Shown here: positions 18,436 to 27,317 of the stretch, in pieces | Position numbering within the stretch: the first letter of the stretch is position 1 | Layout: each line of letters opens with the position of its first letter | Assembly: GCA_005239165.1 (NCBI GenBank) | Contig: RAPG01000007.1 | Location: 1-64,000, forward strand | Source of the DNA: Allopusillimonas ginsengisoli | GTDB lineage: Bacteria; Pseudomonadota; Gammaproteobacteria; Burkholderiales; Burkholderiaceae_B | Direction: 5' to 3' | Length of the DNA: 64,000 nt | Position numbers and translations under genes: made by a program | The notes under the pieces: model-generated | The model's input: only the letters and a program-made list of their open reading frames with translations | The model's database searches: none | What the model was told of the DNA's origin: nothing

Positions 18436-18720
18436 TCATGGACTGGGCGTGTCGTTGTTTGTTTCGAAGTCACCACTGCCAAGTTCAATGACACCGTCTG
18501 TGGGTGTGTTGCGGCTTTCCTGTGCCGCGCGAATGATTCGCTCTCGTCCTTTTTCGAAGGCGTCGAGCAGGCTGCTGCCGGTATCGTCATGAGCGTGGAA
18601 CGACTGGCGCAGCGCTTCTTCAGAAATTTCATAGACGCGCTGGTCTTGGTCTTTACCCCATGAAAATCGAATGTACCCGTCTTCAAACTTGGCGTCGGTT
18701 TCTTTGGCAAAATCACCCAT
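18436..18720 (-). CDS. Small DUF1488-like protein
   Basis: This 94-residue acidic protein has a core resembling DUF1488: a beta strand GYIRFSWGK, then YEISEEALRQSF and LLDAFEKGRERIIRAAQE. No function is known for that family. AGGAGAAAACC precedes the ATG and supports the start. It lies between the LysR gene and the isomerase-like gene on the same strand. About 290 bp upstream holds only a doubtful TTG-started frame. Confidence 0.6.
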   Translation of the reverse strand: MGDFAKETDAKFEDGYIRFSWGKDQDQRVYEISEEALRQSFHAHDDTGSSLLDAFEKGRERIIRAAQESRNTPTDGVIELGSGDFETNNDTPSP

Positions 18721-19008
18721 GGTTTTCTCCTAAAGCGTGAGCAGGCCGAACAAACTGGCCTGCGACCGGACGTGCCGGTCTGTCGGGTTGATGCAATACG
18801 CCTACCACGTATCTGAGCGCATGCAGCTCTTGCATTACGCGGTGGCGCTCGGCGGTAAGCTTCTGGAACCTGAGGCTCTGGCAGTGGCGAAGAAGCTCTG
18901 GCCATCTGTCAGAATGGTTCACCAGACCATGGTAGTGCCGATTGAGCCGGGCAGTTGCGTGGTGATGAAAAAGAGTGTGACCGAGGCTTTCAGGCAAGCG
19001 TTGCGCGT

Positions 19009-19617
19009 TCAGGCGCTGCCCGTTTTTGCCAGTGCACGCTCCAGAAAGCTAAGGCGGTCCTGGCCCCAGAAGGGTTCACCTTCATACACATACCAGGGCG
19101 CCCCGAAAACCCGGTTTGCGATGGCTTCCTGGGTGTACTGCTCAAATAGTTCGCTGCCGCTGTCCAGGCTGGCGTAGAGTTTTGCCCCGTCCAGTTCGCA
19201 GTTGTTGCCGATTTCAATCAGTGTGTCGGCGTCAGCGATGTTGCGTTCTTGTGCCCATATTGCACGAAACAACGCTCCGGTTAGAGCCAGTGCCGCTGCA
19301 TTGCCTTCAAGCTTGATAGTGGCGGCGATCATGCGGGCGGCGATGGTTTCGTCGACAGGAAAGTGTTGTGGATGCAGGTTAAGAGGTATGCCTCTATATT
19401 CAGACCAGCGCTTAAGCTCGATCAGCCGGTATTCTTGTCGCTGCGCCGGGCGCTGTTTCAGCGGCAGCCCGCCCGAAACCGGGAACACTTGTGTGCCAAA
19501 TGCACACGGGCGCGGCAAGATGTCTGCCTGATGTTTTTCGGCCATGGCCATCAGTTGGGCATGTCCCAGATACGCCCAGGGCGATTGCGGCGAAAAATAA
19601 TAAGTGATGGTTTTCAT
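19009..19617 (-). CDS. 2-hydroxychromene-2-carboxylate isomerase-like (DsbA fold) protein
   Basis: The 202-residue protein begins MKTITYYFSPQSPWAYLGH, where SPQSPWAYLG is the glutathione-site motif of HCCA isomerase/DsbA-like kappa-GST proteins. A second family feature is VFGAPWYVYEGEPFWGQDRL near the end. Family members use glutathione to isomerise aromatic breakdown products, or act as oxidoreductases. There is no CxxC. I chose ATG 19617 because AGGATG lies 6 nt upstream; an ATG two codons earlier is also possible. It is divergent to the gamma-glutamyl ligase gene, a possible thiol link. Confidence 0.83.
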   Translation of the reverse strand: MKTITYYFSPQSPWAYLGHAQLMAMAEKHQADILPRPCAFGTQVFPVSGGLPLKQRPAQRQEYRLIELKRWSEYRGIPLNLHPQHFPVDETIAARMIAATIKLEGNAAALALTGALFRAIWAQERNIADADTLIEIGNNCELDGAKLYASLDSGSELFEQYTQEAIANRVFGAPWYVYEGEPFWGQDRLSFLERALAKTGSA

Positions 19618-19852
19618 TTGCATCCTGTATTGTGAAAGCAGCGGTTGATCAATCACGTCATTGACCATTCGGCTATTATGGCTGGCGAGTAATTCACTAT
19701 AAAGCGGTATTGCAATGGTATACACAGTTTAGCCAGTGCAGCCAGAAAAATGAAAAAGCAGCCGAGGCGGGGTCTTGCTTTTGATGACGAAGCCTTGCGA
19801 GGTAACTTGTATTTCAACACTGATCGGGAACACATGAAGGAAGGTGCTCATC

Positions 19853-21406
19853 TTGTCTGCTGACCGTATCCCTGAACGCGTCGGTGACGGTATGCGTTAC
19901 CGGCCTAAATTGGGGTTGGAAATGGAGATGGTCGTTGTCGATGCGGCCACAGGCGCAAGCTTGCCGGTGCAATCCTATTTTGATTCTCTGCTGGCCATCA
20001 AGCTGGCACGTGGTCAGGCATGTGAGTCGGTTTTGATTGATCAGCGGTGTGTCGGCGTTTACACCCCGCTCGCAGAGTGCGGCCTGGATAACGGGTTCAA
20101 TTTGCTTGAAACGGCGATAGCGCCCGTTGCAGGTGGAAAGGGCGGTCTGGACCGCCTGGCAGCGGTGACATATCAAGAACTGGCAGATACACAGCAAGCC
20201 CTGAAGGTGGACGGAGCCTGCGTGTTGAACGCGTCGCAACACCCTGCCTGCTCACGGGACCAAGACTGGTACGAAAGCGTATGTGTTCCCCGGCCTATAT
20301 ACAATGAGCTGCGAGGCCACCGGGGCTGGCATCATTGGGAGGGTATTGATGCCAAGGCTCAAAACGGCGCCAACACGTCGGTGCCCGTGACGCAGGCGGT
20401 GCAGGCGCTGAACGTTGCGATTGCGCTTGCGCCAGCCAGCATTGCACTGTTCGCCAACAGCCCCCTGGAGTCGGGTGTATCGACCGGGTACAAAGAAAAC
20501 CGGATGACGCTATGGTCCAGGGTTTTCGGGCCTGCGCGATTTCCCGGTGATCTGTTCTTAAGCACGTATCCGGCCAGGGCATTTTATGATCTGGCAGATT
20601 TTTTCCAATGGATGTTTGGCAGTGGCACGGTTACGCGGGGCCTGCCCATAGATTCTTCTCATGACTACAAGGCTGCTCCGGTGGTAATCCTGGATGGCGC
20701 CCCAAGTTTGATTGAGTTTCTGCAGTCCCGGCAATGGCCAGGGCGCCGCGCCGATACGGGGCAGTCAGTGTCTCTGCAACCTCATGCCCATCATGTTGAA
20801 TATTCACAAATCGGACAGTTTCTGGACGCCCGGCTGCGCTACCGGCTAGACCAGCTTCCGGCACTGGAAGAAATTTTGGTGGCCTGGGGGCAAGATGGTG
20901 GGCTGGAGTCTCTGTTTGACGCCCATGGCGCTCAGACATATATCGAGGCGCGCGCGCCCGGAGCCGTTTTTGCCGATGCCGTGCTGCTTGAGGATGCGGG
21001 TATTGACGTGGCACGTAGCGTGCTGCTGTCTCCGTCCGCGCTTCAGGCTGGTTTGCTGGCTAATCTGGATGACGCCTGGCGGTTGGTGACGGATTACGGT
21101 TGGCAAACACTGGGGAGCTTGCGTCTTCCTGCCATGCGTGCCGGTATGGATGACCCGCGTGTGAAGGCTTTGTGCGCAGAGGTAGTTGCCGTGGCCAAAG
21201 CCGGGCTCGATAAAAGTGAAGGGAACTGGCTTGCCTATCCAGAGTATGTTCTGGCCAGCGGACGTAGCGCCGCAGACAGGCTGCTGGACACATGGATGTC
21301 AGCCAGTGGCAACCAAGCGCAAAAACTGATCGCTGTGCAGGCCAGACATGTGGCTTTGCATCCTGCGCAGTTCGGGGCTATGCCCGACCAGAAGCAGGTT
21401 CGATAG
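19853..21406 (+). CDS. Glutamate-cysteine ligase family (GCS2-type) protein
   Basis: The protein of about 517 residues begins near RYRPKLGLEMEMVVVDAAT, where GLEMEM resembles the Mg-binding glutamates of GCS2 ligases. Other catalytic-looking segments are NLLETAIAPV, NASQHP, and YKENRMTLWSRVF. The enzyme would form a gamma-glutamyl amide from ATP, glutamate and an amine or thiol. It is not the usual betaproteobacterial GshA by look, so the acceptor is uncertain. AAGGAAGG lies 8 nt before TTG 19853, which I prefer; GTG 19844 is the alternative. A 37-codon frame (19750-19863) overlaps the start. Confidence 0.75.
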   Translation: MSADRIPERVGDGMRYRPKLGLEMEMVVVDAATGASLPVQSYFDSLLAIKLARGQACESVLIDQRCVGVYTPLAECGLDNGFNLLETAIAPVAGGKGGLDRLAAVTYQELADTQQALKVDGACVLNASQHPACSRDQDWYESVCVPRPIYNELRGHRGWHHWEGIDAKAQNGANTSVPVTQAVQALNVAIALAPASIALFANSPLESGVSTGYKENRMTLWSRVFGPARFPGDLFLSTYPARAFYDLADFFQWMFGSGTVTRGLPIDSSHDYKAAPVVILDGAPSLIEFLQSRQWPGRRADTGQSVSLQPHAHHVEYSQIGQFLDARLRYRLDQLPALEEILVAWGQDGGLESLFDAHGAQTYIEARAPGAVFADAVLLEDAGIDVARSVLLSPSALQAGLLANLDDAWRLVTDYGWQTLGSLRLPAMRAGMDDPRVKALCAEVVAVAKAGLDKSEGNWLAYPEYVLASGRSAADRLLDTWMSASGNQAQKLIAVQARHVALHPAQFGAMPDQKQVR

Positions 21407-21499
21407 GGGTGGCTCGTCCGCCCGGGGGCGGGAAGTGGCAGCGTGTTTTGTCTGTTGCGCCGTCTGACGGGCTGGCTCACTCGCCCGAGGAGGTGGTCG

Positions 21500-22678
21500 T
21501 TAAGGAGCAGTTTCGTACACTTCGTCGGCGGCGAGCAGAATGTCGACCGGTGGATCGAAGCCGATGATGCGCGCAGTGCCCAGGTTGAGCGCAATCTTGG
21601 GCGGGTCTACCCATAGCTGGCTGAGCTGCCGGGGTATGGCACCATTGAATATGCGTGCGATGGTTTCGGCATGAAACAGGCCTACGTAGGACGTGCCGGC
21701 CTGCGCCAGGCTGAGCAGTATGCCTTGCTCTACCTCTTTGGACCCCGCCATGGAGAAGCTGGGGATTTTGGCTTTTTCTAGAATATGAGCGAGTGTCCTG
21801 ACCGAAGTCAGCGTGACGCCACGATGTGTGGTGACATAGACGGCATCTACGTTCTGATCGGCAAGCTGTTGATAACATTTTAATGCGTTTTCTATGGCTT
21901 CCTCTGTGGAGATGCTGCTTGACTGTGCATTGCAATGGCGGATGGTGAAGCCCAGTTCGCGGCTTACTTGTTCAACTGCGCTGACCGCTGCATAGGTGCG
22001 GCCGGCTTCGCTATCTTCATAGACGATGCCAAGCTCTTTGAACGGTACGATTTCATGAAAAAGCCTGACCTGGCGCTGATAGCGCTCAGGCTCTATGCGA
22101 GTATGCAGGTTGTCGCGTCCGCTGTCTGTGGCGCTGTCGGCGATCTTGGCTGCCAGCGGGTCGCTGGTCGAGCCGACGATGGTGGGCACGGGTGGGCCTA
22201 TTTGCCGCATGTCCTGGCCTGCCCAGGTGCCCATGGCGATGATCAGATCGATGTCATGTTTTTGTTCTATGCGTTGGGCAACGGCCTGTCGCATGGGCGC
22301 GCGCTGTTCAGCATCGAAATTGCCTGGTTGCCACCAGGCGTCTTCTACAAGCTCCAGATATTGGCTCTGCGTATGCTGGCTCAGCCATATCCAGAGATCA
22401 TGCCCGCTAAGCCCAAGTGGCATGTCGGCGTCCAGGGTCAGCCAGCCAAGGCGCTGCAAGCCCTGAATGACCGCGGCCAGCGTCGCAGGATATTCGGAGT
22501 AATCACCACTTTCCACGTAGCCAATGCGCCAGCGCGAGCCATCGGGTTTGCTAATGGGAGTGGTCTTGAACACCTGTGCTTGCACGTCTGGTGTACCCGC
22601 CGGGGCAGACGTTGCCGTTAAGGGAGCCGCACAAAGCCCAAGAATGATGAGCGTGGAGGCAATTAGACGTGAAATCAT
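21500..22678 (-). CDS. Periplasmic ABC-type substrate-binding protein, SpoIIE-linked
   Basis: The 392-residue protein has a signal peptide (MISRLIASTLIILGLCAAPLTATSA) and a type I periplasmic binding fold of the TrpX/PF04392-like kind. Evidence includes DLIIAMGTWAGQDM, GSTSDPLAAKI, LGIVYEDSEAGR and KIPSFSMAGSKEVEQG. No ABC permease or ATPase is nearby. Its ATG overlaps the stop of the SpoIIE phosphatase by 4 bp, so it is probably a soluble ligand sensor for that phosphatase rather than a transport component. This role is inferred from the gene pair. Confidence 0.75.
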   Translation of the reverse strand: MISRLIASTLIILGLCAAPLTATSAPAGTPDVQAQVFKTTPISKPDGSRWRIGYVESGDYSEYPATLAAVIQGLQRLGWLTLDADMPLGLSGHDLWIWLSQHTQSQYLELVEDAWWQPGNFDAEQRAPMRQAVAQRIEQKHDIDLIIAMGTWAGQDMRQIGPPVPTIVGSTSDPLAAKIADSATDSGRDNLHTRIEPERYQRQVRLFHEIVPFKELGIVYEDSEAGRTYAAVSAVEQVSRELGFTIRHCNAQSSSISTEEAIENALKCYQQLADQNVDAVYVTTHRGVTLTSVRTLAHILEKAKIPSFSMAGSKEVEQGILLSLAQAGTSYVGLFHAETIARIFNGAIPRQLSQLWVDPPKIALNLGTARIIGFDPPVDILLAADEVYETAP

Positions 22679-24696
22679 GGCGCGACCCTTTTTGCTGCAA
22701 TGACGGTGATGTCGTCCGATTGGTCGGTATCGTCGGCGTACTGGCGTACGTCGTCAACCAGGCGTTGTGTGGTCACTTGCACAGCAGCCGGTTCTTTGTG
22801 CGACAGAAAACTGAACAGTTTGGGTTCGCCGTAGAGCTGGCCCACAGGGTTTAGTGCCTCGGTGACGCCGTCGGTGTAACCCAAAACGGTTTCACCGAGT
22901 TCGAGCACGGTGGAGAATTTCCGGTAGGGTATGCCTTCTTGTACGCCGCAGGCCGGGCCGCTGCGTCCCTCAAGCATACGCAGCCCGCCATCCGCCTGCA
23001 TTACGCACATGGCTGGGTGCCCGCCGTTGGCCCACGTTAATTCGCCAGTGTCCAGGTCGATAACAGCCAACATCAGCGTCACGAACATCATGTTTGGGTT
23101 GTTCTCGGACAGGCGGTTATTGACGCGTTCCATAAGCAGGGCGGGATCGGTTTCATCTTCGGCACAGGCTCTGATCAAGGTGCGGGTGACTGCCATGAAA
23201 AGGGCCGCCGGCACCCCCTTGTCAGACACGTCGCCAATGACGAAGCACAGCTTGCCGTTATTGAGCAGAAAGTAGTCGTAGAGGTCACCGCCTACTTCTT
23301 TGGCAGGCAGCATAGTGGCGTACAGGTCTATTTTTGTCAGGACGTTGGCAGGTAGCGGCACCGGCAACAGCCCCATCTGGATGTCGCGGGCGATACTCAG
23401 TTCGCTTTCCAGGCGTTCGCGGCTTGAGGTTTCTCTGAGCAGGCGGGCGATATTATCGCGCAGCTGCTTGTCCATGAAAATAAATGTCGCGGCCAGCCTG
23501 CCCACCTCATCGGGTTGTTTCGTGGGCAACTGCGCAATGTGACTGGGAATATCGGCCGGGGCGCTCAGGTCTTGCTCTGGCAGTTTTCGCGCAAAGGTGC
23601 TCAGTTGCTGCAGCGGGCGTGTAATTCTTGCTGACAGAAACCATGCCACGATAAGTGAGATCAGCAGTATTCCAAGAAAAATCGCACCCAGCCTGCGGAG
23701 CAGCTCGGTGGCGGGCCGGGTCAGGTCGGTGTTGGGAACCGCCGCCACAATGGTCCAGCCCAGGGGCTTAAAGTGGGCCGCGCTGATTTGCCAGCGACCT
23801 TGCCCGGCCTGGCTGTCGAAGGGAAACCTGACAATCGCACCAGTGGTGGACACTGTGCCCAGCATGTCGCCCAGCGTCTTGCCGCTATCGGAATCTCTTT
23901 CGGTCAGCAGGCCGGTGTCATGGTCGGGCAGGGGAGAGACGAGCTGACCGTCATTTTGCATAATAAAGGCGAAGCCTGTATCGGCCAGGCGCAGCGATAC
24001 CAGTGCCTCGCGGACAGCGGCTTCCATTTCATTGCGCCTGCGTTCAAACTGGCTGGAGATATCGGCCGCATTGTCGCTAATGGCGAAAATCCAGTCCCAT
24101 GGTTCGAAGTACGAAAAATAGGCGTAGCGCAGTTCTTCTTTGTCGCCGTCGTTGGCCGCTGGCCAGCGATAGATTGCAAAGCTCTGGCCGGTGGTGCGGG
24201 CTTCCTGATACGTGGAGGCAGCGAGCCGGTGCCCCTTGAAATCTTGCAGCCCGGACAAGTTCATGCCCAGCAGCTCAGGGCTGCCACTGGCGATGACATC
24301 AAATTGATGGTCGAAAATAAAACTGAAGCGCTCGCTGCCTAGCGGCAGCGTGTTGATCCAGCCCTTTGCAAGCTTGCGGGCCTGCTCAGCGCTGAGCTCG
24401 CCTCTTTCTACCTGGTCTTCATACATGGCCAGTACGGACTGTATAGTGGCGCCCAATTGCACGAGATGGGCACGTCCGTTGCGAACCGTGGTGATCTTGT
24501 CGGAGAGCAGAGCCCCCCACCGCGCCTCGCTATCGCGCATGAGCAGATTGAGCACGTTCGTAACTGCCTGCTGTTCACTGGCGACGATGCTGCGGGTGAC
24601 ATTTCGTTGTGTGAGCAGCATGACAGTGACCGCGCCCAAAAGCAGCGTCACACCCACCAAAAGAAAGATTTTGCTGCGCAGCGAGGTCAATCGCAT
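22675..24696 (-). CDS. Membrane Cache-HAMP-SpoIIE serine phosphatase
   Basis: The 673-residue protein has a first membrane helix (residues 8-28), a large periplasmic Cache-like sensor (about 35-330), a second helix (LGAIFLGILLISLIVAWFL), HAMP, and a C-terminal PP2C domain. The PP2C metal motifs are AKEVGGDLYDYF, FVIGDVSDKGVPAALF, LGYTDGVTEAL and SDDITVI. SpoIIE/RsbU phosphatases dephosphorylate STAS antagonists in partner switching. A matching RsbW-like kinase (28485) and STAS protein (58639) are in the window. The ATG at 24696 gives a proper N-terminal helix; the frame upstream to 24915 is not needed. Confidence 0.9.
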   Translation of the reverse strand: MRLTSLRSKIFLLVGVTLLLGAVTVMLLTQRNVTRSIVASEQQAVTNVLNLLMRDSEARWGALLSDKITTVRNGRAHLVQLGATIQSVLAMYEDQVERGELSAEQARKLAKGWINTLPLGSERFSFIFDHQFDVIASGSPELLGMNLSGLQDFKGHRLAASTYQEARTTGQSFAIYRWPAANDGDKEELRYAYFSYFEPWDWIFAISDNAADISSQFERRRNEMEAAVREALVSLRLADTGFAFIMQNDGQLVSPLPDHDTGLLTERDSDSGKTLGDMLGTVSTTGAIVRFPFDSQAGQGRWQISAAHFKPLGWTIVAAVPNTDLTRPATELLRRLGAIFLGILLISLIVAWFLSARITRPLQQLSTFARKLPEQDLSAPADIPSHIAQLPTKQPDEVGRLAATFIFMDKQLRDNIARLLRETSSRERLESELSIARDIQMGLLPVPLPANVLTKIDLYATMLPAKEVGGDLYDYFLLNNGKLCFVIGDVSDKGVPAALFMAVTRTLIRACAEDETDPALLMERVNNRLSENNPNMMFVTLMLAVIDLDTGELTWANGGHPAMCVMQADGGLRMLEGRSGPACGVQEGIPYRKFSTVLELGETVLGYTDGVTEALNPVGQLYGEPKLFSFLSHKEPAAVQVTTQRLVDDVRQYADDTDQSDDITVIAAKRVAP

Positions 24697-24878
24697 AAAG
24701 GAAAGCTCAGGCGAGAAAATTGTGGTGGCAATTTGCCAGAAAAAGTATGTGTTTGCATTTGATTGTAAATTACTATTGCATGTATGACCCGAGACTTTTA
24801 CGGATAGTGGCGTTTGCCAGAACGAATTCGCACAGCATAAAGAACAAAAAAGACTGAAGAGGCATTGCGCAAAACATA

Positions 24879-27317
24879 ATGACAGCTCACCATGAACAAG
24901 CACCCGCACGGCCACGCCGTAAGCCCTTGCGTGACGTGCTGCTGGCCTGCATGGTCGTGCTTTTGCTGGCGCAGGGGCTGATAGGTTCGCTTAGCCTGTC
25001 TGCCTTAAATCGCCTCACTGCCAACAATACCGCCGAACGCATTGAACTGCTGGCCCGGCGAACATCTTCTCAAATCCAGACGGGTCTGGCACTGGGCAAG
25101 CCTCTGGCCCAGTTTTTCGGGCTGTCCCCGCTGCTGGATGAGCTCAAGAGGCAGGTTCCAGATTTCGCTGCGGCCGGTGTCGTCCTGATCAACGGACAAG
25201 AACTGGCTGCGGTGGGTGAGCTGCCCAAGGTTGATCGCCTGCTGCAGGCCTTGTCCTCCGCGCGCGAGAGTGACGATGTACTCCGTCTGCCTTCAGGTGC
25301 AGTCAGTTTTGCGGATGCGCAGGGAGTACGGGTCGCTGTACCGTTGATGCTGCCCGACGGTGCGCTCGGCGGGGCGGTGTTGTTGCGGGTGGAGCCCAAG
25401 GGTGTGCAGCAGGGCAGCCTGATGCTTGGCAACCTCAAGGTGCTGGGGCTGACCACGCTGGCAGCGGCGCTTTTGCTCATACTGACCTTTCGCTATGCCA
25501 TGCCGCTGTATGAGTTGGCCGCCGCAAGCAAGGCGCGCCTGCTTATTCCGCTGGTAATTCTGATGCTGGCGCAAGGGGTGTATGCCGCCTACACCATCCA
25601 TACCTTTCGTAGTGTGTGGGTGGGAGTCACGCAAGAGAACACCATGGTGGTGGGCAGAAGCTTGCAGCACGACCTGGACCGCATTCTGGGTTATGGCATC
25701 GAACCTGCGTCTTTGCGCGGTGTTGAGCAGCCCATGGCGCGCCTGGCAGCCTCTTTTCCCTATATTTCGGAGTTGCGCCTGCTCGATGTGAGCGGGGCGC
25801 TATTGAACCGTGCGAATGCGCTGGGCGCCATGAAACTGCAGGATGCTCAGCCGCTGCAGGAGCCTCTGGTCTTTCCGCTCAGGGCTGACTCCCAAGGTCC
25901 TGTTCTGGCCACGCTTCAGATTGGCCTTGACGCGGACCGGATATCCAAGGGGGTACGGGCACGTATTCTGGATGCCGCCACCGTCGTCGCTGTTGCCATG
26001 GTGGCGGCCATAGAGCTCCTGTTTCTGCTTGCGCTGTTAATGGATCGCGCCTTTTCGACGCGAGTGCCCGGAAAAACCGGCGAACTTACCGGGCTCGATG
26101 ACCAATCCAACGTTGGCGCGCTCGTACGGCCCATTATGTTCGGGTTTTTGTTTGCCATGGCGCTGCCGCTCAGTTTCCTGCCTCTTTATGCAAAATCGTT
26201 GCTGACGACGGTTGAGCTGGGCCAGAGCGCAGCCCTGTTGATGGCGCTGCCGATTTCAGTCGAGATGGGCTGTGGCTTGCTGACCGCCCTGCTGGCAGGC
26301 CGCTGGACGGATAAGCGAGGCTGGCAATGGCCCGTGCTTGCAGGTTTACTGGTGGCTGTGTTGGGAAATCTGTTTTGCGCGCAGGCAGGCTCACTGGCAT
26401 CCTTCACCCTCGCCAGAGGTCTGGTCGGGCTTGGCTACGGACTGACCTGGATGGGCTTGCAAGGCTTTATTGTCATACGTAGCCCGGCGGCATACCGCGG
26501 CAGAAATATGGCTACGGTGATCGCCGGCTTGTTTGCCGGACACTTATCGGGCGCTGCGGTGGGGGCCATGCTGGTGCAGCAACTTGGGGCCGCCGCAGTG
26601 TTTTTCATTGGTGCATTATTGTTGGCGCTGCCGGCGCTGGGTGTCTTCACGCTAATGTGGCCATACCGGCATCTGGCCGCGCAAAAAATGGCTGGTCTCG
26701 TGACCGCGCCAGTGGTGCGCTCCTGGCGGAGTGTTGGCACCTTGTTGCGCACGCGTGACTACGGCATGTTGCTTGTCGGGAGCATCATTCCATTTTCTAT
26801 TGCCCAGGTCGGCTTGCTGACCTATGCGCTTCCTCTGTATATGGATGAGCAGGGCGCCACATCGGCGAGCGTTGGTCGCATTCTGATGCTTTATGGGTTT
26901 TGCGTGATCTATATTGGGCCCTGGATGGGGCGTATGGCAGACCGCAGCGCCCATAAAAAGCTATGGATTGTGCTGGGGGGTGTGTTGGGAAGTGCAGGAT
27001 TGCTCAGCATGTATTTTGCCAGTGGTGTATTTGCAGCCGCCGTGGCAGTCGTATTGCTGGCGCTGGCCAGTTGTCTGGCCGGAGGTGCCCAGACTGCGTA
27101 CATGCTGTCGCTGGATGACGTGCACCGATACGGCGCGGGCGGCGCGACCAGCGTCATGCGCGCGGCCGACAAGTTCGGTCAGATGCTGGGGCCACTTGCC
27201 GTGGGCGGTCTTTTTGCATCTGTGGGAATATCCGGAGGTCTGGCCGTGACAGGTGCGTTCTATCTGTTGGCGACACTGGCTTTCTTGTTCGTGGCGCCGA
27301 GCCTGGTCAGGCAATAG
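24879..27317 (+). CDS. MFS transporter fused to extracytoplasmic sensor-like domains
   Basis: The 812-residue protein is about twice the usual MFS size. A helix at 20-42 is followed by an extracytoplasmic segment (43-185) and helices near 186-207 and 220-240. A second extracytoplasmic segment (245-370) and a helix near 371-392 come next, before the 12-helix MFS part from about 415. The MFS loops are recognisable: LLAGRWTDKRGWQWP and MGRMADRSAHKKLW. The first half looks like two Cache/periplasmic sensor modules. It is divergent from the SpoIIE gene across 182 bp and converges on alr with an 11-bp overlap. A receptor-like role in the same switch is inferred. Confidence 0.78.
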   Translation: MTAHHEQAPARPRRKPLRDVLLACMVVLLLAQGLIGSLSLSALNRLTANNTAERIELLARRTSSQIQTGLALGKPLAQFFGLSPLLDELKRQVPDFAAAGVVLINGQELAAVGELPKVDRLLQALSSARESDDVLRLPSGAVSFADAQGVRVAVPLMLPDGALGGAVLLRVEPKGVQQGSLMLGNLKVLGLTTLAAALLLILTFRYAMPLYELAAASKARLLIPLVILMLAQGVYAAYTIHTFRSVWVGVTQENTMVVGRSLQHDLDRILGYGIEPASLRGVEQPMARLAASFPYISELRLLDVSGALLNRANALGAMKLQDAQPLQEPLVFPLRADSQGPVLATLQIGLDADRISKGVRARILDAATVVAVAMVAAIELLFLLALLMDRAFSTRVPGKTGELTGLDDQSNVGALVRPIMFGFLFAMALPLSFLPLYAKSLLTTVELGQSAALLMALPISVEMGCGLLTALLAGRWTDKRGWQWPVLAGLLVAVLGNLFCAQAGSLASFTLARGLVGLGYGLTWMGLQGFIVIRSPAAYRGRNMATVIAGLFAGHLSGAAVGAMLVQQLGAAAVFFIGALLLALPALGVFTLMWPYRHLAAQKMAGLVTAPVVRSWRSVGTLLRTRDYGMLLVGSIIPFSIAQVGLLTYALPLYMDEQGATSASVGRILMLYGFCVIYIGPWMGRMADRSAHKKLWIVLGGVLGSAGLLSMYFASGVFAAAVAVVLLALASCLAGGAQTAYMLSLDDVHRYGAGGATSVMRAADKFGQMLGPLAVGGLFASVGISGGLAVTGAFYLLATLAFLFVAPSLVRQ

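Noticed and set aside
18713-18997. 94-codon minus-strand frame between the DUF1488 and isomerase genes
   Set aside because: Tight spacing (11 bp after the isomerase stop) made it tempting, but it starts at TTG with no ribosome binding site, overlaps the DUF1488 start and has no recognisable family. It may still be a small gene.
21418-21431. CCGCCCGGGGGCGG hairpin after the GCS2 gene
   Set aside because: The stem is short and no T tract follows; it is likely a by-product of local GC richness.
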